A stretch of 64,000 nucleotides of DNA from Sphingomonas carotinifaciens (lineage in GTDB: Bacteria; Pseudomonadota; Alphaproteobacteria; Sphingomonadales; Sphingomonadaceae), in assembly GCF_009789535.1 (NCBI RefSeq), contig NZ_WSUT01000007.1:1-64000 (forward strand), in the 5' to 3' direction. Positions 33,859 through 41,415 of the stretch are shown one piece after another. Positions within the stretch are counted from its first letter, which is position 1. Each line of letters starts with the position of its first letter. The position numbers and the translations under genes are program-made. A model generated the notes under the pieces. The model was not told the origin of the DNA and made no database searches. It was given only the letters and a program-made list of their open reading frames with translations.

Positions 33859-34752
33859 TCACTTCGCCGGCTTGGAAGGGGCCTTCTCGTCGACCGCCTC
33901 GAGCATACGCAGAATGGCCGGGTGAACATCGCCAGCTTCGTCCTCGGTCGGCTTCGTCGCCCACTTCTCGTTGAACCGCAGCAGGTGATTGTTGCGCCAC
34001 GCGTCCATCTGATAGCCCTCGCTCACGAGCTCGGCCTCGATCGGCGCCGGCACGGTCAGATGTTCGGGCAGAACATAGGAGAAGAGGAGGATCGGCAATG
34101 CGTCCAAGCGCTTGATCGCGTAGCCGGTCGAGCGCGTCGAGAGGAGGCATTTCTTGCTGGCCCGGCCAGCGCGGTAGCTGCGTAGCAGTGAGTCGTACGT
34201 GAGGATCTTGATCTTGTTGTCTTCCTCCAAGCCGGCGATCCGATCGCGTTGCGCCTGGTTGAAATCCTTCGTGCCCGAGCGGCCGATAATGAGGACACGG
34301 CGAAGGTCAATCCGGTTCGATGCCATGCCGGGCGGGACGAGGATTGGCCGTAGCCGCTCGCGCAGCTCGGCCTGATGCTGCACCCAATAGTCCTGCCAGA
34401 CCGCCGTCTGCGCAACCGCCTCGTTGAAGGCGCTCGAATAGCCGACATGTTTGCTGCTGGTGGTGAAGAGCGGCTTGTCCGCGCGCTCGATCTCCACGAG
34501 GACGAGGATCCAGCGATCGGATGATTTCGTGAGATAGGCAAAGTCGGCGGTGCGTACGCCGATCGGAAACTTCGCGATGATGCAGTTCATGTGCAGGCGG
34601 TGGTTCAGCAGCCACGCGCTGGTGTCGAGGAACTCGGTATGCTCCTCGAGGAAGGCTTGAATGTCGTTCTCGTCCTTGTCCTCGTCGGACAACAAGGTCT
34701 CGAAAGCGGTGGCAAGCGCCTCATCGGGTTGTTGCCGCATGGCCGGCGTCAT
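33859..34752 (-). CDS. Shedu-like (DUF4263) immune protein
   Basis: The 297-residue protein fits the Shedu SduA/DUF4263 pattern. It has the N-terminal 'IQAFLEEHTEFL' segment and then the nuclease-like core with Asp70 (TADFAYL) and Glu87 (LVLVEIERADKPLFT). QTAVWQDYW and a strand-rich end (RRVLIIGRSG, IKILTYDSLLRSYR) follow. The usual Lys of ExK is Glu89 here, so catalysis is uncertain. ATG at 34740 is an alternative start. It begins a tight operon with the nuclease and HEPN genes. Shedu proteins act alone in described systems, so this three-gene order is of interest. Confidence 0.75.
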   Translation of the reverse strand: MTPAMRQQPDEALATAFETLLSDEDKDENDIQAFLEEHTEFLDTSAWLLNHRLHMNCIIAKFPIGVRTADFAYLTKSSDRWILVLVEIERADKPLFTTSSKHVGYSSAFNEAVAQTAVWQDYWVQHQAELRERLRPILVPPGMASNRIDLRRVLIIGRSGTKDFNQAQRDRIAGLEEDNKIKILTYDSLLRSYRAGRASKKCLLSTRSTGYAIKRLDALPILLFSYVLPEHLTVPAPIEAELVSEGYQMDAWRNNHLLRFNEKWATKPTEDEAGDVHPAILRMLEAVDEKAPSKPAK

Positions 34753-34973
34753 CCTGTTGGGGTCAAAAGATGTTTTTCGACCTTTCGCGACAGGATTTAT
34801 GACACCGACGTGCAGATCGCCACTGTCACGTCGCGGTGCGATCGCGTCCGGCGGCGCGCACGGAGCGATAAGGCCGATCGTCCGGCCCTGAAGCCGGCCT
34901 CGTCGCGGATCGCAGCGCCGACGGGAAGCCGGCGGCGTGCCCCGCAGAGCACGCCGTCGCTTCGGAACCGGGT

Positions 34974-35081
34974 GTTGGAAACCAAGAGTGAGCTTGGCGC
35001 GAACGCCTTTAGCCGGGTGGCCTGGACATACGCGTCCGCCACCCGGTTGTATCGAACCGGCTCTCACTCTTCGGGGTTTCC
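34974..35081. ncRNA. Large nested hairpin element upstream of the defence operon
   Basis: An outer stem pairs TGGAAACC with GGTTTCCA and AAGAGTGAG with CTCACTCTT. Inside are a short hairpin GGCG-CGAA-CGCC and a very stable one, CCGGGTGGC (35013) with GCCACCCGG (35038), itself containing GGAC...GTCC. The whole is about 105 bases, three-way-junction-like, 220-330 bases upstream of the Shedu-like start. It could be a structured RNA or a DNA element such as a recombination or transfer site; its strand is unknown because it is near-symmetric. Confidence 0.5.
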
Positions 35082-35195
35082 ACGCCCCGACCCGCGTCTC
35101 CGCGAGTGTCTTCCTTGTACCGACAGCAGGGTCATCCGCGCAAGCAGCCATCCCGCCGCATCATCCATCCGCGGCGGGAGCCGCACCGTCGTCGC

Positions 35196-35336
35196 TCACT
35201 CCTCCCAAAGTGGCTTGCGCTTGCGGGCTCGCTTGGGCGCGCGGGGCAGGGGAGGGGGGACGATCACCTCGATTTCGATCGCGATCATCGCCAGATCCGC
35301 GAGCCAGGCCTGGATGCGTGCGGGCTTGTCGAGCAT
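35196..35336 (-). CDS. Small 46-aa protein with strong ribosome-binding site
   Basis: Reading from the ATG at 35336 gives MLDKPARIQAWLADLAMI followed by AIEIEVIVPPPLP and a basic tail RAPKRARKRKPLWEE. A GGAGG site lies 5 bases before the start, better than for most genes here. The C-terminal basic patch suggests nucleic-acid or membrane contact. I recognise no family. Confidence 0.6.
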   Translation of the reverse strand: MLDKPARIQAWLADLAMIAIEIEVIVPPPLPRAPKRARKRKPLWEE

Positions 35337-35667
35337 GGGAACCTCCGTCTGTCCGTTTGAAGACGGGCACGGCCGGACGGTCGGGCGGCGTCGGGGTCAC
35401 AGGACCGCGAAGCGGCCGCGTCAGCGGGGCGTGGGGGTGCCGATTTTCGCGGGACTCGAAGCGCAGCGCCGAGCCCGGGAAAATTGGGGGCACCGCGCAT
35501 CCTTGACGCCGGCGTCGACCGACCGTCACGCTGGATAGACGTCGACGACAGATTTCAACGTTTACGCTGAGGGTGAGACAGCCGCCCGTACCGGGAAGCT
35601 GCCGTACCGCGAGCGTCGCTCGCTTGCGTCCGAAGCGCCCCGGCGGGTGAGCGCCGGGGCAGGCGGG
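35337..35667. other. Intergenic region, 331 bases
   Basis: No gene is seen. A GC hairpin, GCCCCGGCG-GGTGAG-CGCCGGGGC at 35636-35659, lies 9 bases after the DUF3768 stop and may terminate it, although there is no T-run. At 35405-35415 CCGCGAAGCGG followed by TTTTCGCGGG recalls the leader repeats at 40781 and 45672 but is degenerate. Confidence 0.4.
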
Positions 35668-36060
35668 TCAACGCTCGTCGGCCCGCATGATCGTCAGCAC
35701 GCGCACCGTCACCTGCGGATTGCTGGGATCCTCCGAGCCCGCGGACAGGTCGGCATCGTAATAGTCGATCTTCCACATGCAGGCGGCGCCCTCGAACACG
35801 AAGGTGCCGAGATCGTGCTCGCCATAGGGATCGTTCGCGGGGGTGAAGGTGTCATAGGCCGCGATCGTGCGGAGCAGCTCCGCGCGCTTGCGAAAGTTGC
35901 GAAAGACCGCGACGTCGCCGATCAGGTCGGCGATACCGCTGGTCATCATGACACGGTTGGCGCCGGGTTGGGTGATGTTGGCGCGAAGTTCGTCATTGAG
36001 CCGTGCGATCTTGCGCTGGCCGCCGGCCGGCTGGGCGGGCATTGGTGTCTGGTCCGACAT
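35668..36060 (-). CDS. DUF3768 protein
   Basis: The 130-residue protein has the DUF3768 pattern: IARLNDELRANI, RVMMTSGIADL, FTPANDPYGEHDLGTFVFEG and MWKIDYYDADL, ending RVLTIMRADER. The family is frequent on alphaproteobacterial plasmids and integrative elements and has no known function. AGGTCTCC-type purine-rich sequence (GGAGACCTGCC) precedes the start at 36060. Confidence 0.85.
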   Translation of the reverse strand: MSDQTPMPAQPAGGQRKIARLNDELRANITQPGANRVMMTSGIADLIGDVAVFRNFRKRAELLRTIAAYDTFTPANDPYGEHDLGTFVFEGAACMWKIDYYDADLSAGSEDPSNPQVTVRVLTIMRADER

Positions 36061-36136
36061 GGCAGGTCTCCTTGGCCGCGAAACCCCGCCGATCGGGGCC
36101 TTTCGACAGGCGACAGGACCGCCGGGTCACAGGGGG

Positions 36137-36212
36137 CTGGCGCACCCGCCAGGGTCGCAACGCCAGTGGAGAAGCCCGCGTGAGCGGGCTTGCGCCGGGT
36201 CGCGACCCGGCG
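36137..36212. repeat. Three consecutive hairpins in a divergent gap
   Basis: CTGGCG-CACC-CGCCAG (36137-36152), AAGCCCGC-GTGA-GCGGGCTT (36172-36191) and the perfect palindrome CGCCGGGTCGCGACCCGGCG (36193-36212) follow one another. They lie in the divergent gap between the DUF3768 gene (start 36060) and the zinc-ribbon gene (start 36332). Operators or structured leaders are possible. Confidence 0.5.
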
Positions 36213-36331
36213 AGGACGTTGGAAGCCTTCGTAAGTCCCGGTGATCGGACGAGAGGGGAGGGGCGGGGAGACGCTGACGATCGCCACCATGATGCTGGAC
36301 GGACGCGACGAGCGAACGCTATCTTCTGCCG

Positions 36332-36658
36332 ATGGAAACGGGCGCCGATATCATCGCATTGTGGCCGCGTTGGATGGACAGCGCCGGCGAGATGCATCGC
36401 ATGCAGGCCCTGGTACGGTCGCGCTGCGCGACCTGCGGCACGCTGCTTCGCGTCGATGTGGCTGATCTCGTCGCCCGCCACGGCCCGGGCTATTCGCTGA
36501 TCGACAAGCTGGAGCGGTGCCGGATGGTCGGCTGTTCCGGCTCGACATTCTATCTCGCGTCGCGAACCTATGGCGGTGCCTGGACCCTGCTGCTGCGGGA
36601 CCCGGCGCTGATCGCGAGCTTCGAGACGCTGCCCCCGGCACGCACCGCACTTGGCTGA
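36332..36658 (+). CDS. Small zinc-ribbon protein, hypothetical
   Basis: The 108-residue protein has a CATCGTLLRVD segment (residues 32-42) with a CxxC pair and a second Cys pair (CRMVGCSG, residues 63-70), enough for one zinc ribbon. It ends SRTYGGAWTLLLRDP. No catalytic motif is visible. It precedes the SRAP gene by 14 bases, so the two are probably co-transcribed. Confidence 0.65.
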   Translation: METGADIIALWPRWMDSAGEMHRMQALVRSRCATCGTLLRVDVADLVARHGPGYSLIDKLERCRMVGCSGSTFYLASRTYGGAWTLLLRDPALIASFETLPPARTALG

Positions 36659-36672
36659 CGGGGCGGGCGCGG

Positions 36673-37326
36673 ATGTGCACCAACTATCGCCGGATAAAGG
36701 GCTTCGATCAGATTTGCGAGGAGTTTCACGAGACGCGGATTTCGGTTCGCTTCCCGGAGCGTCATCAAGCGCCCAATCTTGAGCCGCAGTCGGAGATCCG
36801 CCCGACCAACCGCGCCATTATTCTGCGATCACGCGACGATGGGGTCGAGCTCGCGTGGATGCGCTGGGGGCTGGTCCCGTTCTTTCACACGGGACCGATC
36901 GGCGCGTGGAAGGCCGCGACGTTCAATGCGCGTGCCGAAGGGGTGAAGACAGCGCCCTCGTTCCGTGACGCCTTCAAGCGCCGACGCTGCCTGATTGCGG
37001 CCGAGGGCTGGGTCGAATGGAAGGGTGAGGGCAAGCCGAAGCCCAAATTCTACGTCAGTCCACGAGGCGGCGAGCCGATCTGCTTTGCCGGCCTGTGGGA
37101 CCGAGCCAGGACGGAGGATGCGGGAGAGGTCGAGAGCTTCACGATGGTGACGCAACCGCCTGGGGCGCTCAGTGACCTTCATCACCGCGCGCCGGTCGTG
37201 CTGCGGCGGGATACTTGGGCGCGCTGGCTGGATCTCGAAGCGCCGGTCGACGATTTGCTGACAGCTGAGCCGCTCGACCTCTACCGCGTACAGCCTTTCC
37301 ACGAGGTGTCCGGCGCCCTGATCTGA
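36673..37326 (+). CDS. SOS response-associated peptidase (SRAP, YedK/HMCES-like)
   Basis: The 217-residue protein starts MCTNYRRIKG, giving the catalytic Cys at position 2 after Met removal. Other family blocks are WMRWGLVPFF, ATFNARAEGV (Asn), RRRCLIAAEGWVEWKG (Glu) and LHHRAPVVL (His). SRAP proteins crosslink to abasic sites in single-stranded DNA to shield them. On a conjugative element this suits protection of the transferred strand, and an SSB gene lies nearby. The start was fixed by the required Met-Cys. Confidence 0.92.
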   Translation: MCTNYRRIKGFDQICEEFHETRISVRFPERHQAPNLEPQSEIRPTNRAIILRSRDDGVELAWMRWGLVPFFHTGPIGAWKAATFNARAEGVKTAPSFRDAFKRRRCLIAAEGWVEWKGEGKPKPKFYVSPRGGEPICFAGLWDRARTEDAGEVESFTMVTQPPGALSDLHHRAPVVLRRDTWARWLDLEAPVDDLLTAEPLDLYRVQPFHEVSGALI

Positions 37327-37337
37327 CGCCTGACGGT

Positions 37338-37529
37338 TTAGTCGCCGACGTCGTCGATCAGCTTCTGGATGCGCGCGATGGGCGTGTCGTCGATCGGTCG
37401 GATCGTCTCGCCACAGCCCTGGCATTCGATCACGCGCTCGAGGCGAAGGGTCTTGTAGGAGACGGTCAGTTCCCGACCACAGACCGGGCACTCCGTTTGC
37501 GCGGTGATATCGTCGAGCTCATGCGCCAT
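37338..37529 (-). CDS. Small zinc-ribbon protein, 63 aa
   Basis: MAHELDDITAQTECPVCGREL is followed by CQGCGETIRPIDD, two CxxC pairs 20 residues apart that form one zinc ribbon. A helical tail (RIQKLIDDVGD) ends the protein. The role is unknown; the gene is convergent with the SRAP gene. Confidence 0.7.
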   Translation of the reverse strand: MAHELDDITAQTECPVCGRELTVSYKTLRLERVIECQGCGETIRPIDDTPIARIQKLIDDVGD

Positions 37530-37663
37530 GCTCGCGCTATAGCCTCTCGGAGGGGTGCCGGTAAGTCGGCCCGCACCACGGGCTGCGAATACCCGATGGT
37601 GGAGCCGCGCCTCGGGTTCGGGCGGGATCGATGCCCGCCCGAACCCTTCTCGTGCAACCGAGG

Positions 37664-37690
37664 AAAAGGGGAGGGGGCCTGGCGGCCCCC
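37664..37690 (-). terminator. Probable intrinsic terminator of the small membrane-protein gene
   Basis: Read on the reverse strand, GGGGGCC-GCCA-GGCCCCC is followed by TCCCCTTTTCC. It lies directly downstream of the stop at 37699. Confidence 0.5.
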
Positions 37691-37698
37691 GGAGGATG

Positions 37699-37863
37699 TC
37701 AGGCGAACGGGTCGTATTCGTTGACGATGACGAGCGAGCTGTCGTGATCTTCTGCGGTAATGACGGCGTATTGGGTGCCGATTGCGATGACCATGGTAGC
37801 GACCATCAGGTTGCGGGCGAGGCTGAGAGCGGATTTGCGGGCGATCCAGATATCGGTGAACAT
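37699..37863 (-). CDS. Small single-span membrane protein, 54 aa
   Basis: The protein starts MFTDIWIARKSALSLARNL, followed by a hydrophobic segment (MVATMVIAIGTQYAVI) and an acidic end (TAEDHDSSLVIVNEYDPFA). AGGAG lies 9 bases before the chosen ATG, better than the upstream in-frame ATG at 37896. Function unknown. Confidence 0.55.
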   Translation of the reverse strand: MFTDIWIARKSALSLARNLMVATMVIAIGTQYAVITAEDHDSSLVIVNEYDPFA

Positions 37864-38501
37864 GTCCGAGGCTCCTGTGAAGCCGATGGGGTTCATCCCC
37901 GCTCGACAGGCGCCCGACAGGACGGCGCGGGGCCGCGATCACTTTTTGTGCGGCACGCGCAAAAAGCCGTAGCGAAGCGCCCGGACCCTTCACGGGTTGA
38001 TTGACCAAGGCCCCGCGCCGGCCCAAGGATTGCGCCTCCAAGAGCGGGGTGAAGCCCGGCGGACGGGAGGGTCGTGGCGTCGGCGCTGGCTCTCCCCCGA
38101 CATCGACCACGCCGGTGATGCGATTGTGCTGCCCTGCCACGCCCCCGCTCCGCGCCAGGACGATGACGATGCCGGCGCTACGCGCCGACCGATCGGTGTG
38201 GTGTCGACTTCGGCCGAACGCTGCTACCGGTGACGGCAGAACTGCTGCGCATCGCAGGCAATCATCGTCAGTCGATCGTCACCCGCATGGGCCGAGACCC
38301 GCCAGGGGCTCGGTGGAGCGTTCAGCGGAATAGAGCGGCGGTCCCGGCGGTAGCCGGGAGACGTCGGAAACGCTCTGCTTCCCACTTTCGTAACCGACAC
38401 GTCCGCGGCGTTCGGTGATCAAGCCGATATCGAGGCGTCAGGCGCAGAGGAGCAGCGGCATCACCGGCCACATGTTATGGACGACCACGGCATCACGCCG
38501 G
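37864..38501. other. 638-base region with no supportable gene
   Basis: Frames on both strands have shadow-like Arg/Gly/Pro composition. I see no good ribosome-binding site, terminator or repeat that would fix a gene, apart from small GC hairpins. Confidence 0.4.
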
Positions 38502-38966
38502 TCAGTCGAAACCCTCGCGCGGTGGCAGTGAGCTCGGCGGGACATAGGTCGCACTCTTCACCGCTTCCTCCTGACGCAATACCCAGTCGAGCAGTCCGGT
38601 CGGCCAGAAAGGTGCGGGAGGGATCAGATCGCCATCCACCTGCAACGGGGGAGCGAGGCGCGTGACGATCGCGGCGAGTATGTTCAGAATGACCAGCGTC
38701 AGGATCAGCCAGAGCAAGAGGCAGAGGGCGATCCGACCCATGCCGGTCGTGCCGCCGAACCAACCGAAGCGGCTCGTCATGGTGACGGCCGCCCCTTGCG
38801 CAGCGACGAGACCGACGATCCCGGCCGGTACCGCCAGCTTGAGGCGCAGGATCGCCGACCAGAACAGTCCCGCGACAAGATGGGGCAGCAGCAGGAAGCC
38901 GACGCCGACGAGGATGAAGCGAAAATCCTGGGGCAGCGCTGCGATGAAGGCCGGGTCGAAGCGCAT
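38502..38966 (-). CDS. Membrane protein, hypothetical (154 aa)
   Basis: Three hydrophobic segments are evident (FILVGVGFLLLPHLVAGLFW, LAVPAGIVGLVAAQGAAV, IALCLLLWLILTLVILNILAAI), with a Pro-rich cytoplasmic or periplasmic tail. The start overlaps the previous gene's stop (TGATG). No family recognised; together with the next gene it may form a membrane complex of the element. Confidence 0.7.
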   Translation of the reverse strand: MRFDPAFIAALPQDFRFILVGVGFLLLPHLVAGLFWSAILRLKLAVPAGIVGLVAAQGAAVTMTSRFGWFGGTTGMGRIALCLLLWLILTLVILNILAAIVTRLAPPLQVDGDLIPPAPFWPTGLLDWVLRQEEAVKSATYVPPSSLPPREGFD

Positions 38967-39898
38967 CAGCTGAGCAACCAGGACGCAACGCGCCGGACAA
39001 GGGCGCAGGCCCTGTTTTCTGCCGGGGCAGGGGGCTGGGGCTGAGCGTCAGAGGCGACCTCGGGAATAACCGCGGTCAGCGCCTGCTCGGGATAGTTCAA
39101 CACGAGGAGGTTACGGATGCGGGCGGCCGGGAGGTAGATCGCACCCCCGACGGGCTTCGCCTCCTCGACCATCAATCCCGCCGCTGCCGATCCACTGGTA
39201 TCCTCGCGCCGCATCATCGAACCCCAGCTGCGCGGCAGGCTGATATGGCTTTTGTCCTTCGGCTTGCCGCCGATCGTGTAGATGAAGCGGTTCGGCTCCG
39301 ACAGGGTCAGCGCCTTGATCTCGCCGTCGTCCGACAGGCGGATATCGGCGATACCCCCGGCATAACCAAGGCCGCGCCCGTCCTCGACGGCATCGGTCAG
39401 GACATAGGCTAGCTGGAAATAGCCATGGTTGGTGGGATCGATGATATGCTGGAACGCCCATCCCTGGGTGTGACTATCAAGTCCGTCAAGCTTCAGCGCG
39501 AGCCCTTTGTGGCGGATCATGACGGCGACGAGATAGGACAGGAAGATGAGGATCAGCGCGAACTCGATCAGGCCAAGCGGCTCGCCCGGGCCCAGTTCAC
39601 GCGCATTGGGGCCTGAGGTTGGCCGGACCATCAATCCTGCGACCACCCGGTAGGGCGAGACGAGCCCGGCGTGTCCCTGTTCGGCGAGGACGGCGATGAG
39701 CCCGTCGCACGCGATCGCGCCGATGAGATGGGCTGCCAGACTGATGCCGCCGGCGAGCGCTAGGCTATTCAGGGCGGTGAGCGGCTGGTCTGGGCGTCGG
39801 ACGCCGTGACGCCGGCCGAGATTGTTCCAGAATATGAGCCCGGTGATGCCCGGGAGCAGCCAAAGCAGGGCGGTGAGAAGGGAGAAGGTAAGGCTCAA
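38966..39898 (-). CDS. Membrane protein with C-terminal soluble domain, hypothetical (310 aa)
   Basis: Three or four N-terminal hydrophobic segments (LLTALLWLLPGITGLIFW, LNSLALAGGISLAAHLIG, LIEFALILIFLSYLVAVMI) are followed by a soluble part of about 170 residues with beta-rich pattern (IRLSDDGEIKALTLSE, RFIYTIGGKPKDKSHISL). Three genes on this strand (58 aa, this one, 154 aa) are packed with 0-9 base gaps. I do not recognise the family with confidence. Confidence 0.72.
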   Translation of the reverse strand: MSLTFSLLTALLWLLPGITGLIFWNNLGRRHGVRRPDQPLTALNSLALAGGISLAAHLIGAIACDGLIAVLAEQGHAGLVSPYRVVAGLMVRPTSGPNARELGPGEPLGLIEFALILIFLSYLVAVMIRHKGLALKLDGLDSHTQGWAFQHIIDPTNHGYFQLAYVLTDAVEDGRGLGYAGGIADIRLSDDGEIKALTLSEPNRFIYTIGGKPKDKSHISLPRSWGSMMRREDTSGSAAAGLMVEEAKPVGGAIYLPAARIRNLLVLNYPEQALTAVIPEVASDAQPQPPAPAENRACALVRRVASWLLS

Positions 39899-39907
39899 CG
39901 CCTACGC

Positions 39908-40084
39908 TCAGCGCTGGGTGGCGGCGCCCTCGTTGCCCGCCCGGGGGGCTTCGGGGGCGGAGGATTCACGGCCGCCGCTATTGGCCTGCGCCTGCGAGAG
40001 GCGGCGTGCCAGCTGGAAATAGCCACCCGCAGCGGCGGCCGCGCGACCGATCCTGCGCTGCTGCCTGACGTTTGTGACCAGCAT
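39908..40084 (-). CDS. Small 58-aa basic protein at the head of the membrane-protein operon
   Basis: The ATG at 40084, preceded by GGGAGATG, opens a 58-residue frame: MLVTNVRQQRRIGRAAAAAGGYFQ, a helical region, then a Gly/Ala/Glu-rich end (SSAPEAPRAGNEGAATQR). The stop lies 9 bases before the 310-aa gene, so it is probably co-transcribed. Function unknown. Confidence 0.55.
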   Translation of the reverse strand: MLVTNVRQQRRIGRAAAAAGGYFQLARRLSQAQANSGGRESSAPEAPRAGNEGAATQR

Positions 40085-40213
40085 GGTTTCATCTCCCGGC
40101 GACCGCGTGTCGGCCGTCCCTGTCGATATAACGCGCGAGAACGTAAAAAGGTAGACCGCGGCGTGGATGGCGTAGCGGGTTCACGCGAGGTCGAACGGCG
40201 CACCGGATACAGC

Positions 40214-40241
40214 GAAAGCCCCGGGAGCCGAAGCTCCCGGG
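40214..40241 (-). terminator. Intrinsic terminator after ssb
   Basis: On the reverse strand CCCGGGAGC-TTCG-GCTCCCGGG forms a 9-bp stem with a UUCG tetraloop, followed by GCTTTCGCT. It is 14 bases after the ssb stop. Confidence 0.75.
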
Positions 40242-40254
40242 CCGTCGGCCCCGT

Positions 40255-40662
40255 TCAGAAGGGAATGTCGTCATCCTCATTGTCCTGGGTGCTGCCCTGC
40301 TGCTGCTGGCGGGACTTGCCGTAGGAGAGGAAGGTCACCTCGTCGGCGATGATCTCGACACCGTAGCGCTCGATGTTCTCCTGATCGGTCCAGCGGGTGT
40401 AGTGGATGCGACCGCGTACCATCACCTTCTGGCCCTTCTCGACATATTCGGCGACCGTCTTGGCGACGCCGTTGAAGCAGGTGATCCGGTGCCATTCGGT
40501 TTCCTCGATCCGGCGACCGCCTTCCTTGAGGACCTTGCCTTCGCTGTCGCGCTTGGGCCGCGAGGTTGCGAGGCTGAAGCTGGTGATCTTGGTGCCGCCC
40601 TGGGTGGTGCGGGTCTCGGGGGTGGCGCCAACGTTGCCGGCGAGGATGACGAGGTTCTGCAT
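40255..40662 (-). CDS. ssb: Single-stranded DNA-binding protein
   Basis: The 135-residue protein has the SSB OB-fold (MQNLVILAGNVGATPETRTTQGG, WHRITCFNGVAKTVAEYVEKGQKVMVRGRI) and the acidic C-terminal tip DDDIPF that recruits partner proteins. It is shorter than chromosomal SSB and is probably the element's own copy, used during conjugation or replication. The start MQNLVIL was chosen over the longer frame. A shared leader repeat lies 119 bases upstream. Confidence 0.92.
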   Translation of the reverse strand: MQNLVILAGNVGATPETRTTQGGTKITSFSLATSRPKRDSEGKVLKEGGRRIEETEWHRITCFNGVAKTVAEYVEKGQKVMVRGRIHYTRWTDQENIERYGVEIIADEVTFLSYGKSRQQQQGSTQDNEDDDIPF

Positions 40663-41415
40663 GTCGAGGTTCCTTTTGTCCGCCGGGGGTTCGTCCCCTC
40701 GGCTGAACACCGTCGAAGACGGCCAGGACAGCGGCTCCACCGAGAGCGCGAAGACGCGAAGGGGAACCCCGTGACGAGGAGTGGTGCGGGCAGCCGCGAA
40801 GCGGCAACACGGTCCGAAGACACGCGGGTTGGAGCCGTTGGACGGCCGGCTTAGGTCGTTCAGGAAAGAGAGGGGATGGGCCCCCCTGGGCGGAGAGACG
40901 GAGCCACGAGGATGAGAACCGACCTTGCCGCGATGATGGTGCCGCCCTCCCGTTCACCGGGCCGGCATCGATTACTGTCTGGCGCGTTACCTTGTCCGCA
41001 ACGCCGCGAAATTCCTAGGTCCAGGGTGAGGAGCTGCCGGCTTCGGGATCGATCGGCACCGTCCACCGACGCCGGCGTCGCTTGGTCGTTGTGTCGAGTT
41101 GCCTGGAAGGGGGATCGCGGTCGCCCCCCGGCACCCGGACGCCAGGAGCATGGCGCGCTGTACAGATCGAAAAACGCGGCGCTTGCCACCACTGGGCGAG
41201 TCCCATGAGCGGGGACGCCAACGAACGTGGATGACGGACTGTCGGCTTAGACGGGTTCGACGGCCCCCGGTGACCGCCCGGGCCCCAGGGTCCGATACTC
41301 TGCGGGATGCTCGCGCAAGCTGTTCCCACCGCGCCACGGCAGGTGCCTGGCAGTGACTGGCGGAGGTCGGCAGGAGGGCACCTTCTGCCGACGCGCCAGT
41401 CCATCAGGCCGTCGA
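40663..41415. other. 753-base region upstream of ssb without a supportable gene
   Basis: Frames are open on both strands but have shadow composition. The region holds the leader repeat at 40781-40837 and several short GC hairpins. The long untranslated distance suggests regulatory DNA for ssb. Confidence 0.4.
40781..40837 (-). promoter_or_regulatory. Shared leader/promoter repeat, copy 1 (ssb)
   Basis: On the + strand it reads GTGGTGCGGGCAGCCGCG, AA, GCGGCAACACGGTCCG, then CGCGGGTTGGAGCCG. A nearly identical block lies at 45672-45730. Both begin about 120 bases upstream of a reverse-strand gene start. Each contains a hairpin (GCCGC-GAA-GCGGC here) that is kept in the other copy with compensating bases. 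Confidence 0.65.

Noticed and set aside
34974..35081. Integron attC site
   Set aside because: Large dyad but no RYYYAAC/GTTRRRY core sites and no integrase gene in the window.
37466..38140. Reverse-strand 224-codon frame
   Set aside because: Overlaps two better-supported small genes and has Arg/Pro-rich shadow composition without motifs.
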